A stretch of 54,970 nucleotides of DNA, taken from Gryganskiella cystojenkinii (taxonomy: Eukaryota; Mortierellomycota; Mortierellomycetes; Mortierellales; Mortierellaceae). The notes under the pieces are model-generated. The model was not told where the DNA came from. It ran no database searches and worked only from the letters and a program-made list of their open reading frames with translations. The position numbers and the translations under genes are program-made. Shown here piece by piece: positions 1-9,629 of the stretch (positions within the stretch are counted from its first letter, which is position 1; every line of letters begins with the position of its first letter). The stretch lies in NCBI GenBank assembly GCA_015852425.1, contig JAAAIG010000028.1, forward strand, positions 9,200-64,169, given 5' to 3'.

Positions 1-1
1 A

Positions 2-3000
2 GACAAGTCCACCATTGTTGACAAGAACTTTGAGGCGAGACGCAAATCCGATGAAGAGTGGTGGGCGCACAGGGCCGAGATTGAGGGGAAGAGAGGAAGG
101 GAAGAGTTGTCCAAGTCGGTTTCAACCGATGGAGAGAAGGGATGGTTCCGTCGTGAGCGTAACTCGGCTCCAGAGGTTCAACATCATGATCACCGTTGGT
201 TCGGTCTTAACCGCGGTCCAGGTGCCGTCGGAGCTGGCGCGCCCTTGGATGGAGGTATTCACCATAGCACAGGATCGACCTATATCTCGAGTGAAAGTTA
301 CAGTGACGGTCTTTTCTTGGACGGAGATGACCTGGAGGAGCCCGAGCCTGGCGGGGTTAGTGTCGATCGTACTGGTCGTCGCGTCCGCCGTACGTACGAT
401 CGCTCGGGTCTTCAGAGTTCCTTGGACGGACACCACAACACCGGATCGACCTATATCTCCAGTGACAGTTACAGCGACGGTGTCTTCTTGGATAGAAAGG
501 ATATTGACGAGCATGAATCTGGTGGGTTCAGTGTTGATCATGCTGGTCGTCGCATTCGCCGCAATCGTGACCATTCGGGTCTTCAGAGTTCCTTGGACGG
601 ACACCACAACACTGGATCGACTTATATCTCCAGTGACAGTTACAGCGACGGTGTCTTCTTGGACAGAAAGGACATTGATGAGCATGAATCTGGTGGGTTC
701 GGTCTTGATCATACTGGTCGTCGCGTTCGCCGCAACCGTGACCATTCGGGTCTTCAGAGTTCTTTGGACGGACATCACAACACTGGATCGACTTATGTCT
801 CCAGTGATAGTTACAGCGACGGTGTCTTCTTGGACAGAAAGGACATTAATGAGCATGAGGCAAGTGTTTCTGGCAACATTGGTGCTGGTCTTTCTGGGCT
901 TGCTGGGTCCGGTTCCGGTTCCGGTTCCGGATCAGGTTCGTTCGACAGCCACCTCCAGCGCCACGACAGCCACGACGGACATGGCGGTTCCTTCTTCCGC
1001 AGCCGTGATGGCAAATCTGGCAGTGGCTTCTACGAAGGTCGCCTTGACAACAAGGACGTTGATCGTTGGTCGAGCACCAATGAAGAGATCGGCACCGCCC
1101 GTATCGACGAGACCCAGCCTTCTGGCCGTCACCCTCACCACCACAGCAGTCGGGACTACTGGGCCGAGCGTGCATTCGCGCTCCGTAACAAGGACGCCGA
1201 GTACTGGTCGAATGGCGAAGAAATGTCGAGTGCCAGTGTTCGAGACCCGAGTTATTACGACTATGCCGGCAGCTTTTCTGGATCATCCCTTGGAAAGACC
1301 TCCTGGTGGAGTCGTCCCCGAGCCATTGATCATGAGGGTAACATGGCGCACTTGAAGGACAAGGCCGAGTCCTTGGTATGGGAGACCAAACAGGCTGCCG
1401 AACAGGCCGCGTTAGATCTTGCCAACAAGTTGGCCGCTGAACAGACTCATCTTGAGAGGTCTGCAGCTGAGGCTCGTGCTCGTGCTGAAGAGGCAGCCCG
1501 TCAAGCCAAGGCTCAATCTGAAGCTTTGATCCGCGAACGTCAGCTTGCTGTCGAACGCACCGCCAAAGATTTGGAACTTCGTCTCCTAGCTGAGAAAGAA
1601 GCCGCAGATCGTATCGCAGCCGGAGCCAAGGCCAAGGCCCAGGCTTGGGAACTGGAACAACAACGTATTGCCGAGTTAGCTGCCAGGGACATTGAGGATC
1701 GTGTCTTGCGTGAAAAGGCTGCCGCTGAGGAGACTGCATTGCACCTCAAGGCTCGTGCTGATGCCTGGGCCCGAGAACAAAAGGAAAAGGCCGATCTGGC
1801 CGCCAAGGAGATCCATGACCGCGTTCTCCGAAAGACTGCTGCTGCTGAAAAGGCCGCCCTGGAAGCCAAGATCGCACTCGAGGCCAAGATCCGTGACGAA
1901 AAGATCAAGGTCGAGAGAACCCAACGTGAGCTCGAGGAAAGGATTCGTCTTGAGCGCGTGAAGGAAGAACAGTACCAGGCCGAGATCCGAGCCAAGACCG
2001 AGGTATTAGCAAAGGAAGAAAGAATCAAGGCCGAACAGGCTGCTCGTCTTGTCCGCGAACGTCTTGAAACTGAACGCCTTGAAAAGGAGACCATCCTGGC
2101 TCAAAAGGCCAAGATTGAAGCCGAAGCCGAAGCAAAGAGACGAGCGGCCGAGAAATTGGCTCAGGAGCAGCTCGTGAAGCGACAGGCCGCAGAGAAGGCT
2201 GCTCGTGACCTCGAGCTCCGTATTCAACGCGAACATGAGGAGGCCGCTGCCCTTGAGAAAAAGCGAGCTGCCGAGCGTGCTGCAAAGGAAAAGGCCGATA
2301 AGCTCGCGTACGAACGCGCTCAGGCTGAGGCTTTGGAAGCCAAGCGTCGGGCTGAGGCTGCGGACGCAGATAAGAGACGTCATGCCAATTTGGCTGCCAA
2401 AGAACTGGAGCGCATGAAGGAACTCGAACGTGCTGAGGCCGCTGCCAAAGACGCCAAGGCCCGTGCAGAAGCACTTTTGTTGGAGAAGAAGCGATCTGCT
2501 GATCGTTCTTTGAGGGAGATGGAGGATAGGCTTGCCGCAGAGAGAGCCGAGGCCGCTGATCGTGAGTCCAGAGCCCATGCCGACGCCCTTGCTGTCGAGA
2601 AGAAGCTCGCTGCTAGCCGCGCAGCCCGCGAAGCTGAACAAAAGAGGGTCTTGGAGCTCGCTGAGGCTGCTGCTCGTGATGCCCGAGCCCGTGCGGATCA
2701 GTTGTTGAACGAGAAGAACTCAATCAAGACCCGAGCCTCCCAGCAAATGGAGCAGAGGATGTCATTCGAGAAGGCTGAGGCTGCTGCTTGGGAAGCTAAG
2801 AATAAGGCTGAGGCAATGTTGGCTCAGACCAAGAAGTTAGCTGAACAGCACGCGCGCGAGATGGCCGATGCCGTCTCAAAGGACGTAGCATCCAAAATTG
2901 AGCTCGAGAAACGTCTTCGTCGCCAAATGGATGGACTGAAAGAAGAGTTACGCGAGGCTACTTCATCCTCTTCGACTAGCAGCGGTTGGTCTTGGCCTTG

Positions 3001-3754
3001 GTCCTCTTCCTCTTCCTCCAAGTCTGCGACCAAGCACACACATGACCACAGCCACGAAGGGTTTGATAGCACCGGTGACCTCCTCGAGCATATCGCTGAA
3101 GATATCAAACAGACCAAGGAGGATATCCAGGATGGTCTCGGTCACTTGAAGGATTCCGTTCTCGGTCAGAATTATGCTACCGCCGCCAACAGGGCTAAGG
3201 AGGCTTTGAAGGAGTCCAATACTGAACGTCGCTCATGGTGGAGCGGATCTTCCTCCAGTGGATCCTCATTTGATCGCGATCACTCGCACAGTCACAGCAA
3301 CAACGATGGTCACGGCCTTGTCGATCATATCCGCGAGGACTTGCGCCAGACCCGTGATGACCTTGAACACGGTGTCGAGCACTTGAAAGACGCCGTCTTC
3401 GGTGCCGAACAGACCGCCAAGGTTGCTCAACGTGGTGCGACCCAAGCCAAGGAAGAGACGAAACGTTGGTGGAACAACAAGACTGAGCAAGTCGATCAAG
3501 AACTGTCAAGGGCCAAGGCCGAGGCAGAGAAGGCTGTCGAAGAAGGTAAAGGATGGTGGAGCGCTCGTACAAGGGATGCTGAGAGGAAGGCCCATAACCT
3601 CGAGAGCGAGATCCGTACCGGTTTGAACAAGGCTGGTGACAGGATCCAAAAGGATCTCGATCATAATGCTGCCGAGTCTGACACAGATTTCTGGTTCGGT
3701 CAAGAGCAAAAGCGTCAACAGCAGGAGCGTCGTGAATCAGGACGCGCTATGTAA
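2..3754 (+). CDS. Large coiled-coil repeat protein, 5' end outside window
   Basis: The frame is open from the first bases of the window to the TAA at 3754, so the start lies upstream; about 1,250 residues are visible. I do not recognise the family. In order: a charged, Trp-containing start; four copies of a 57-residue Ser/Asp/Gly repeat (core GSTYISSDSYSDGVFLDRKD); a Gly-Ser run; a His/Asp-rich segment; then roughly 500 residues of Ala/Glu/Lys/Arg heptad-like sequence that should form a long coiled coil (about 1370-2960). The C-terminus has two related modules, each with His-rich DHSH sequence followed by an amphipathic helix (LLEHIAEDIKQTKEDI and LVDHIREDLRQTRDDL), separated by WW-containing linkers. 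No signal peptide or membrane segment is visible in this part. A filament, scaffold or stress-type helical protein is possible, but the function is unknown. It converges on the F-box gene 200 nt downstream. Confidence 0.85.
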   Translation, partial: DKSTIVDKNFEARRKSDEEWWAHRAEIEGKRGREELSKSVSTDGEKGWFRRERNSAPEVQHHDHRWFGLNRGPGAVGAGAPLDGGIHHSTGSTYISSESYSDGLFLDGDDLEEPEPGGVSVDRTGRRVRRTYDRSGLQSSLDGHHNTGSTYISSDSYSDGVFLDRKDIDEHESGGFSVDHAGRRIRRNRDHSGLQSSLDGHHNTGSTYISSDSYSDGVFLDRKDIDEHESGGFGLDHTGRRVRRNRDHSGLQSSLDGHHNTGSTYVSSDSYSDGVFLDRKDINEHEASVSGNIGAGLSGLAGSGSGSGSGSGSFDSHLQRHDSHDGHGGSFFRSRDGKSGSGFYEGRLDNKDVDRWSSTNEEIGTARIDETQPSGRHPHHHSSRDYWAERAFALRNKDAEYWSNGEEMSSASVRDPSYYDYAGSFSGSSLGKTSWWSRPRAIDHEGNMAHLKDKAESLVWETKQAAEQAALDLANKLAAEQTHLERSAAEARARAEEAARQAKAQSEALIRERQLAVERTAKDLELRLLAEKEAADRIAAGAKAKAQAWELEQQRIAELAARDIEDRVLREKAAAEETALHLKARADAWAREQKEKADLAAKEIHDRVLRKTAAAEKAALEAKIALEAKIRDEKIKVERTQRELEERIRLERVKEEQYQAEIRAKTEVLAKEERIKAEQAARLVRERLETERLEKETILAQKAKIEAEAEAKRRAAEKLAQEQLVKRQAAEKAARDLELRIQREHEEAAALEKKRAAERAAKEKADKLAYERAQAEALEAKRRAEAADADKRRHANLAAKELERMKELERAEAAAKDAKARAEALLLEKKRSADRSLREMEDRLAAERAEAADRESRAHADALAVEKKLAASRAAREAEQKRVLELAEAAARDARARADQLLNEKNSIKTRASQQMEQRMSFEKAEAAAWEAKNKAEAMLAQTKKLAEQHAREMADAVSKDVASKIELEKRLRRQMDGLKEELREATSSSSTSSGWSWPWSSSSSSKSATKHTHDHSHEGFDSTGDLLEHIAEDIKQTKEDIQDGLGHLKDSVLGQNYATAANRAKEALKESNTERRSWWSGSSSSGSSFDRDHSHSHSNNDGHGLVDHIREDLRQTRDDLEHGVEHLKDAVFGAEQTAKVAQRGATQAKEETKRWWNNKTEQVDQELSRAKAEAEKAVEEGKGWWSARTRDAERKAHNLESEIRTGLNKAGDRIQKDLDHNAAESDTDFWFGQEQKRQQQERRESGRAM
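232..865 (+). repeat. 171-bp (57-aa) in-frame tandem repeats
   Basis: Units start near 236, 407, 578 and 749. The period is 171 bp, so the reading frame is kept. Units 2 and 3 are nearly identical, unit 1 is diverged, and unit 4 breaks off after the DRKD motif and runs into a Gly-Ser stretch. The unit carries SSLDGHHNTGSTY and ends with GRRxRRxxDHS. Confidence 0.9.
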
Positions 3755-3956
3755 AAAAAGACATGCGTTTTGGGGATACGGTAGTTGCATATTTGAATTG
3801 AATTTCTAAACATATAATAAGAGTCAAGACGTTGACGAATAACTGCAGGAGAATAGACGAACCCTCATCGTCTTTGTTTCTATATCTTCAAGTGTTGATC
3901 TTTACTTTTTTATTTCTTCCGCTTGCTGCGGCAACAATCGTGTTTGTTCTTTATGC

Positions 3957-5639
3957 TTATTCAAAGGAATGGTAGAGACTCATGAAGCGATCCATGACCT
4001 TGACCTCAACCTCAAAGGGAATGTCTTTCAACGAATCCAGATCCTGACAGTTCCCTCCTCTAGTCCATTCGAGCACCTGACGGTGCCAGGAAGGCAAAGA
4101 CGAGCTCACATCAATTTGAACTCGTCGCAACCGCCCAAGCCCTCGCAAGAGGTCCGAACCGTCGCCAAGACTCTTGTGCTCAGAGTCCAACGCAAGATTA
4201 AGATCCGAACTAAACAGAACCAGATTCTCGAGATAATTCAGGGTCGAAAGTCGAGAGAGAATCATCTTTTGAGAGACGGCTCTTTGTGTTCCTGCTTGGA
4301 GTTTGAAAGCTAGAGATAGTTCTCGCAATCGATAACAAACCCACGGTCGAGGACGGACTTCAAACGGTTCTGGTTCTGGTGTTGTTGCTGCTGAACCTGG
4401 CACCGTACTTACGACAGGCCCATTCTCGGCGATGTCCATGTCGCTCATCTGGTCAGCTCGGAACACCTCCAGGGCTGGTAGAGAGCACAACATGCCTTGG
4501 ATCGTCTCACCAGATACCTTGTTACACCGTGTAATATCTACTAGAGTAAGAGTCTTCAGATGCCGAGGATGATGATCATGAAGGTATTTCCATTCCTCTG
4601 CTCCAAATGCCGTAAAGTTCATTTTGAGTTCCGTCAACCGATGGATATTTCCGACCAAAACCGCATAGTCGATACGATTTGAAAAGCTGCGTGCAAATGT
4701 TAGGGTCTCGAGAAGTCGAAAGATCTCACCCCTTATTCCCGGAGATTGCATTTCCTCCGCCATCATAGACATAGACGTCACGCGTGTCCTTGATTCTCCA
4801 AACCGCCATCGCAGCCGAGTAAGGTTGGGGCACTGTTCGATGATCCAAGCTTGAACTTTGAACAAGGGTTCAGAGATACAGTCGGTCGAAATGGATAGGT
4901 CCTGGATAGAGGTCAACTGTCCTACTCTTTGGACAAGCGTGGACAGCTTCTTGATATCGTAGTTGCTCTCGCTTTTCAGATCATGATCAGTCCACCAACC
5001 ACCAGACAGGGAAAGGACTCGGAGTCTTGACCACAGTCGCTCAAACTGCGTCATCCATCCATTCGGGTTCTCCCAATGCACATGTAAAATCTGTACCTCT
5101 TGAAGGTTTCCCAGATGACCACGGTTCGCGTGACAGAAAAGTGTAATGATCATATTGGTGACCAGATTTTGATTATATCGCTTGCGGCCTAGACTGTAAC
5201 GGTCAGTATTGATTTTGAGTACAACGAGGTTCGGGAAGGCAAGAAGACTGCCACGGCTTCGGATGGAGAAGAGGGGTTCTCCAATGACGAGTTCGCAGTT
5301 GACGCGGATGTGTAACTTGCGGACAAGAGACGCGTTCTTCTTGAGGATTCTTTCATTCGGACAGAGACGCTCGCCTGCGATGACCAAGTCCAGGTCGGAC
5401 CATAAGGTGGAATGGAGAGTAAAGTACCACGACCGACACACTTTCATGCACTGACAGAGGGTGCGGCGATCAAAGGCTTGTGTGACGTTGATAAGGAGCT
5501 CAGGAATGAGCAAGGGATTATGACCGTCCAATACTTGTTGACGAGGCGTGTCTCGTCGTCGTTGTAGCTGTTGCGGCTGAGGCAGCAGATTACTGCTCGG
5601 GGGAGAAGCAGAGTTGGTTTTTTTCCGAAGTCGAGGCAT
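3957..5639 (-). CDS. F-box protein, single exon
   Basis: This is an intronless reading frame of 560 aa from an ATG at 5639. After a short basic, Ser/Pro-rich N-terminus (about 40 residues) comes an F-box-like segment, roughly residues 42-90: LLIPELLINVTQAFDRRTL followed by CMKVCRSWY. That is the usual F-box pattern, with a hydrophobic N-terminal helix and a late Cys/Arg/Trp motif. The rest has irregular Leu-rich stretches (LTRLRWRFG, LTELKMNF, LKTLTLVDI) that look like divergent leucine-rich repeats. By family knowledge such proteins are substrate receptors of SCF ubiquitin ligases; the substrate cannot be inferred. F-box/LRR proteins like this are strongly expanded in Mortierella-type fungi. 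Its stop lies 200 nt from the convergent coiled-coil gene, and its start is 197 nt from the end of the UBX gene on the same strand. Confidence 0.8.
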   Translation of the reverse strand: MPRLRKKTNSASPPSSNLLPQPQQLQRRRDTPRQQVLDGHNPLLIPELLINVTQAFDRRTLCQCMKVCRSWYFTLHSTLWSDLDLVIAGERLCPNERILKKNASLVRKLHIRVNCELVIGEPLFSIRSRGSLLAFPNLVVLKINTDRYSLGRKRYNQNLVTNMIITLFCHANRGHLGNLQEVQILHVHWENPNGWMTQFERLWSRLRVLSLSGGWWTDHDLKSESNYDIKKLSTLVQRVGQLTSIQDLSISTDCISEPLFKVQAWIIEQCPNLTRLRWRFGESRTRVTSMSMMAEEMQSPGIRGEIFRLLETLTFARSFSNRIDYAVLVGNIHRLTELKMNFTAFGAEEWKYLHDHHPRHLKTLTLVDITRCNKVSGETIQGMLCSLPALEVFRADQMSDMDIAENGPVVSTVPGSAATTPEPEPFEVRPRPWVCYRLRELSLAFKLQAGTQRAVSQKMILSRLSTLNYLENLVLFSSDLNLALDSEHKSLGDGSDLLRGLGRLRRVQIDVSSSLPSWHRQVLEWTRGGNCQDLDSLKDIPFEVEVKVMDRFMSLYHSFE

Positions 5640-5836
5640 TGCTCAGTGGATGTGTTGACGAGTGGAGAAGGAGTGGTAAAAGAGAGTGATGGTACAATTT
5701 CTCTTTTCATTTTTTTGTGGGAAAATGAACCGTTGCCACTTCGCCACTTTGCCACCATCATGGGTTTTCCTTTAATTTAAATTTACACCCTTAATAAATC
5801 TGGTCGTGAGCCATTGTGCAAGCATTTTTATTGTTT

Positions 5837-8800
5837 TTACTTCTTAGATAACTTCATCCACTTGAATCCGCCACTGCTGCCTCCGCCGCTACCACTGGGT
5901 TTATCAGTACTCATCTTTGCGCTCATCTGCCTGTCAGCTTGGGACATCAGCGGGATGGAATCTGTCCGGTTCAGCGTCTGACCTCCTGAAGGTGACGATG
6001 TCGATCCAACCTCAGACCCGTTTGTCGTACTCGAGTTCTCTTCTTCGCCAGGGATGGGCAAATCCTGAAGCCTCATCATATGCTCGCCGTTCAGGAAAGG
6101 TGGGTTCAGGTTCAACTTGGAATCCGCCCACGAGAAATACACGATACTCTGAGGAGCCAATCCTGCCTGATAAAGTGTCTGTTTATCATCCGACAAAACT
6201 TTCTTGGGTGGAGTCAAGTACAACTCAAACTTTTCGCCATGACCGACACATGCACTTGCGACCCACTCGCGAAGATCGCCAACAGTCTCTTGGCTTTGGA
6301 ATGTGGCCTGGAGTTGAACACGGTCGGGGAATCGAACTCGGACAACTGTCTTGGGGTATCGACGTTCCTTGGCCTTTTCCTCCTCTGCGCGGGCGGCTGC
6401 GGTCTTGAATCCCTTGCGCTCTTCTTCTTCCCTTTGCTTCTTTTGAGAGTTCATCAACTTCATCACATCCTGAGCTGACAAGGTATAAAAGTCATCGGGC
6501 AACTCGACTTTGGTGGAAGAGAAAATAGATGGCGATTAGTACAAAGGTACATGATTGAAAATAGACTCAAACACAATTTGGAAGTTCTACAGAGGTCAAC
6601 TTACTCTGATTTGAAAGCGGCGCCGAGTTGTCAGCAGGAGGACGGAAGACCTTGACGTTTCTGTCAAAGATTTCTTCGCCGTTACCACTAATCATTGCCG
6701 TAGGTGTTCGCGTCTGAGGAGATCCAGGAGCAGAGATCAAGCGGGGTGACGAATCTCCCTCATCCTTGCTCATGTGAATAGAGTTTTGTCTACTCGCCGA
6801 CGGTGTCGAAGGTAAAGATCCCGCACGTTGTTCCCTCTCAACTTCTTGTGCAATCAATGCATGCTTGTCCATGCCAGCATCGCCTCTCTTCTTTGCATCA
6901 TCAAGCTGTTGACTAACACGATGAGCAATCTGACGGATAAGTTCGTTTTGATCAGGGACGGTCGAGGTAGGCGAATCTGATCGTGGCGGCTGCGGCGCAT
7001 CCACATCCATCTCATTGCTCATTCGGCTGGGTTCCTCTGACATGGCGCCAGGTGGCAAGCTGCGCACAAATCGTTCCCGGTCATCACTATCCGAGGCCTT
7101 TGAGAGTTTCTTGACACGATCCGTCATCGCAGCCTGGGTCTCCTCCTCGCGAAGCTGACGAATCACTTGGGTAGCCTGGATCATTTCTGCGTTCATATCC
7201 TGTGCAGGTGATGCACGCTCGATATCCATAGGGACTAAACTCTGCGCAGATGTCGCCATATGGCCCTCCCGACTCAAGTTCTCGACACCACCAGATCGGC
7301 CGGGTAGAGGTGCTTGTCCCTGAGAGTTGACAGTGAGATCCGCTGATGAGCCCCCGTGGTACGCCTCCTTGGCGATGATAAAGTCTGATTCACCTGCAGT
7401 CTTGTCCCTCGCGTGCTTGGTGTGAGCGGTCGAGGCATGTTCAGAAGATGAAGAGGAAGGGATTGGAGCTGGCGCAGATGTAGTTGTCAGTGGTACCACC
7501 GTCGATGGTGATGACGCTTGCGCAGCAGGCGTGGTCGTTGCAGGTCTTGCGTAATCCTTCTCGATCTCCTCCATAAAGTCCTCAATGCCAGCATCTGTGA
7601 ACCGCATAAGAACACGGAATACAGAGTTTCCTTTGAGCAGTCCCGCAAGTTGCAATGTAGTCGTTTTCAGAGTTGGGATGGAGACGTACTATCGTCGTAA
7701 AGAATATGAAGCGGGGACAGTTAGGTGAAAGTACGCAATAACCTATGGGGGCAGTTACTACGCGCGGGGCATGTTTTTGTTTTTTTACCTCGCGCTCGAG
7801 TAAAATGACGATGGGGAGAAGATAAACTTGCGTGGCGGGCTTGACAGCCTTCTTGATCCGCTGCAAGGAAAAGATGTTTTTTGAAGTGGGTTGAGGCACG
7901 GCGGTCCGACGGGTCAAGTTCAAAGTTCTATGTTTGTTTTTGATATCCAGAATGTGACAAATGCGGAATATATAAAAGGTTAATATCATGCATGCTGCAT
8001 GGAAGAAACTCAAAGATTATGGATCCACCATCCATTGGTTGGCGGCTTTCCCCTCCCAGATTCCCGAGGAGAAAGTTTTTTTTTCTTGTGCTTTTTTATC
8101 TTTCCCATTCTCCGTCCGCGTTGTTGACTTCTTACCCATTCGATGCAGCTTCGAATCCGAGGAGAACATCCCAAAGCGTACTCGTGATCGCAAAGGACTG
8201 GATCATCCTGCCACCGTCCTCGAGCTGCAGGGCCAAGTCAACATGTGTGGGTGCTATTAAAATCGAAAAAGAACAAAAAGAAAGAGAGAGAAAAAACATG
8301 TTCCAAGTTAGTATGATTTTCACAGCCCACAAAGTTGAATAACGCCGTAATATTAAAAAAAGGCTGAAGGTCTTGAAGATCCCTTCTCGACAACCCACTG
8401 GCGGGTAAAATTTAAAAGAATATTTACCAGTCCTGTCCTTTGGAACCCTGGCAAGTTCCAGTTTTGCGCCAGGTGCAATGTTGGCGTAACGGATTGAGAG
8501 CGATAGGTCTAGAAAGTTTTTCCCGCTCCTAAGGTCGAGCAACAATAATAAAAAAAGGTAACAGGATTAGTAAGTTGCGGTGTCAAAGGCAAAGAAGAGT
8601 TCCTCGGAATGGAGTGGGAAAAGTCAATGGTGCAGGCTGAGGGTGAAATCGAGGTTCAATGTAGCCTGTCCTGAAGAAATGTAGGGCGATGTAACCTAGC
8701 ACGCTCCCTCCGCGGAGGCGAAAGAAAGTTGATTCGTCGTTCCTTTGTGTTCAGTCCTCGCTCATCCATTTCAAACAAAAATGAGGCGTTCATACTTGAG

Positions 8801-8935
8801 ACCGTAGGACTCTGGCTCGGCGTATCCTTGCTTCTCGCAGACCTGGTTAACAACCTGACGGAGGATCATGGTCGGTGTGGTCTTGATAAGCTGCTTCTTG
8901 CCTCCACCTAGGTTGACGGTGAGATTAGAAGCCAT
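5837..8935 (-). CDS. UBX-domain protein, TUG/ASPSCR1 type (six exons)
   Basis: Six exons join in frame: 8935-8796, 8528-8428, 8253-8136, 7927-7789, 7688-6605 and 6507-5837, encoding 750 aa. Exons 1-3 encode the N-terminal ubiquitin-like domain typical of TUG (starts MASNLTVNLGGGKKQLIKTT; later LDLSLSIRYANIAPGAKLEL). Exons 4-5 carry the conserved stretch ending in REYVSIPTLKTTTLQLAGLL and the acidic FTDAGIEDFMEEIEKDY. A long disordered Ser/Pro-rich middle follows. The UBX domain is near residues 577-655 (PKTVVRVRFPDRVQLQATF, then SQETVGDLREWV). Family knowledge: TUG proteins bind the AAA ATPase Cdc48/p97 through the UBX and disassemble its hexamers; in animals they also tether GLUT4 vesicles, a role not expected here. 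Exon 4 lies between a short AG acceptor (7928) and a weak GTAAAA donor, the least certain part. Splice phases agree throughout. Confidence 0.88.
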
Positions 8936-9629
8936 GGTCGAGTACACAGACGTGAAAGAGTTTAAAGTGAATTGATGTGAAATGGGATGAAAGAAAAAAA
9001 AAGGTTAAAAAAAAAGAGAGAAAGAGAAGAGAGGAGAGCCTCGTCACCATACACGCTCCCCTTTATTTTCTCAGCTGAAAAGTGCGCCATGCCAACAACG
9101 TACAAAGTCAAAATGGCGACTGCGTTTCTTCCATCGGCCTCCATCGAATCTCTTCCCTCTCCGTTACTCATCAACACCCCTTCTTTCGCGTAGTCTCAAC
9201 CACCCTATCATTTTTCATTGCCCATTATTATTCATTCAGCAAAGTTCCAGACGCGTCAGCGTATGTCTCTTGTTTTGTCCCGACTTAGTCCTTTCCAAGC
9301 CAGCGACCAACTTTTTGTTGGGCTCTTATTATGCCCCCTCAACTGCGTTGGTGGCCTGTGAAAGGCATGGGAGGCCAAACAGTCAAAACACAACAAAAAA
9401 GCCCACAGACTCTCCCCCCTTCTTCTGCTCTGTACTCCCAAAATCGAAAACCTCAACCGGCGAACCAACTGACCCGCCATCCTCTCGTACACCTCCTACA
9501 GCTATGCTTTAAAAATGCTTCATTATTCGAACGCCTGCGGACGTGGTGGGTGGTGAGTGGGAATATCTATGTCGGGTTCTTTCTCTCTTCATCTTCATAC
9601 TAAGGTAGGACAGGGGGGTTTTTTTTTTT
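8936..9629. other. Intergenic: 5' region of the UBX gene, 3' flank of E2
   Basis: No convincing gene. Immediately upstream of the UBX start (8985-9030) the plus strand is a purine-rich A/G stretch, so on the gene's own strand it is a pyrimidine-rich leader. The rest is mixed sequence with only short shadow frames. The end toward the E2 stop has a T run at 9619-9631. Confidence 0.6.

Noticed and set aside
122..856. Minus-strand frame with repeated MLINVLSVQEDTVAV units opposite the first gene
   Set aside because: The repetition only mirrors the 171-bp tandem repeat of the plus-strand gene; no independent evidence of coding.
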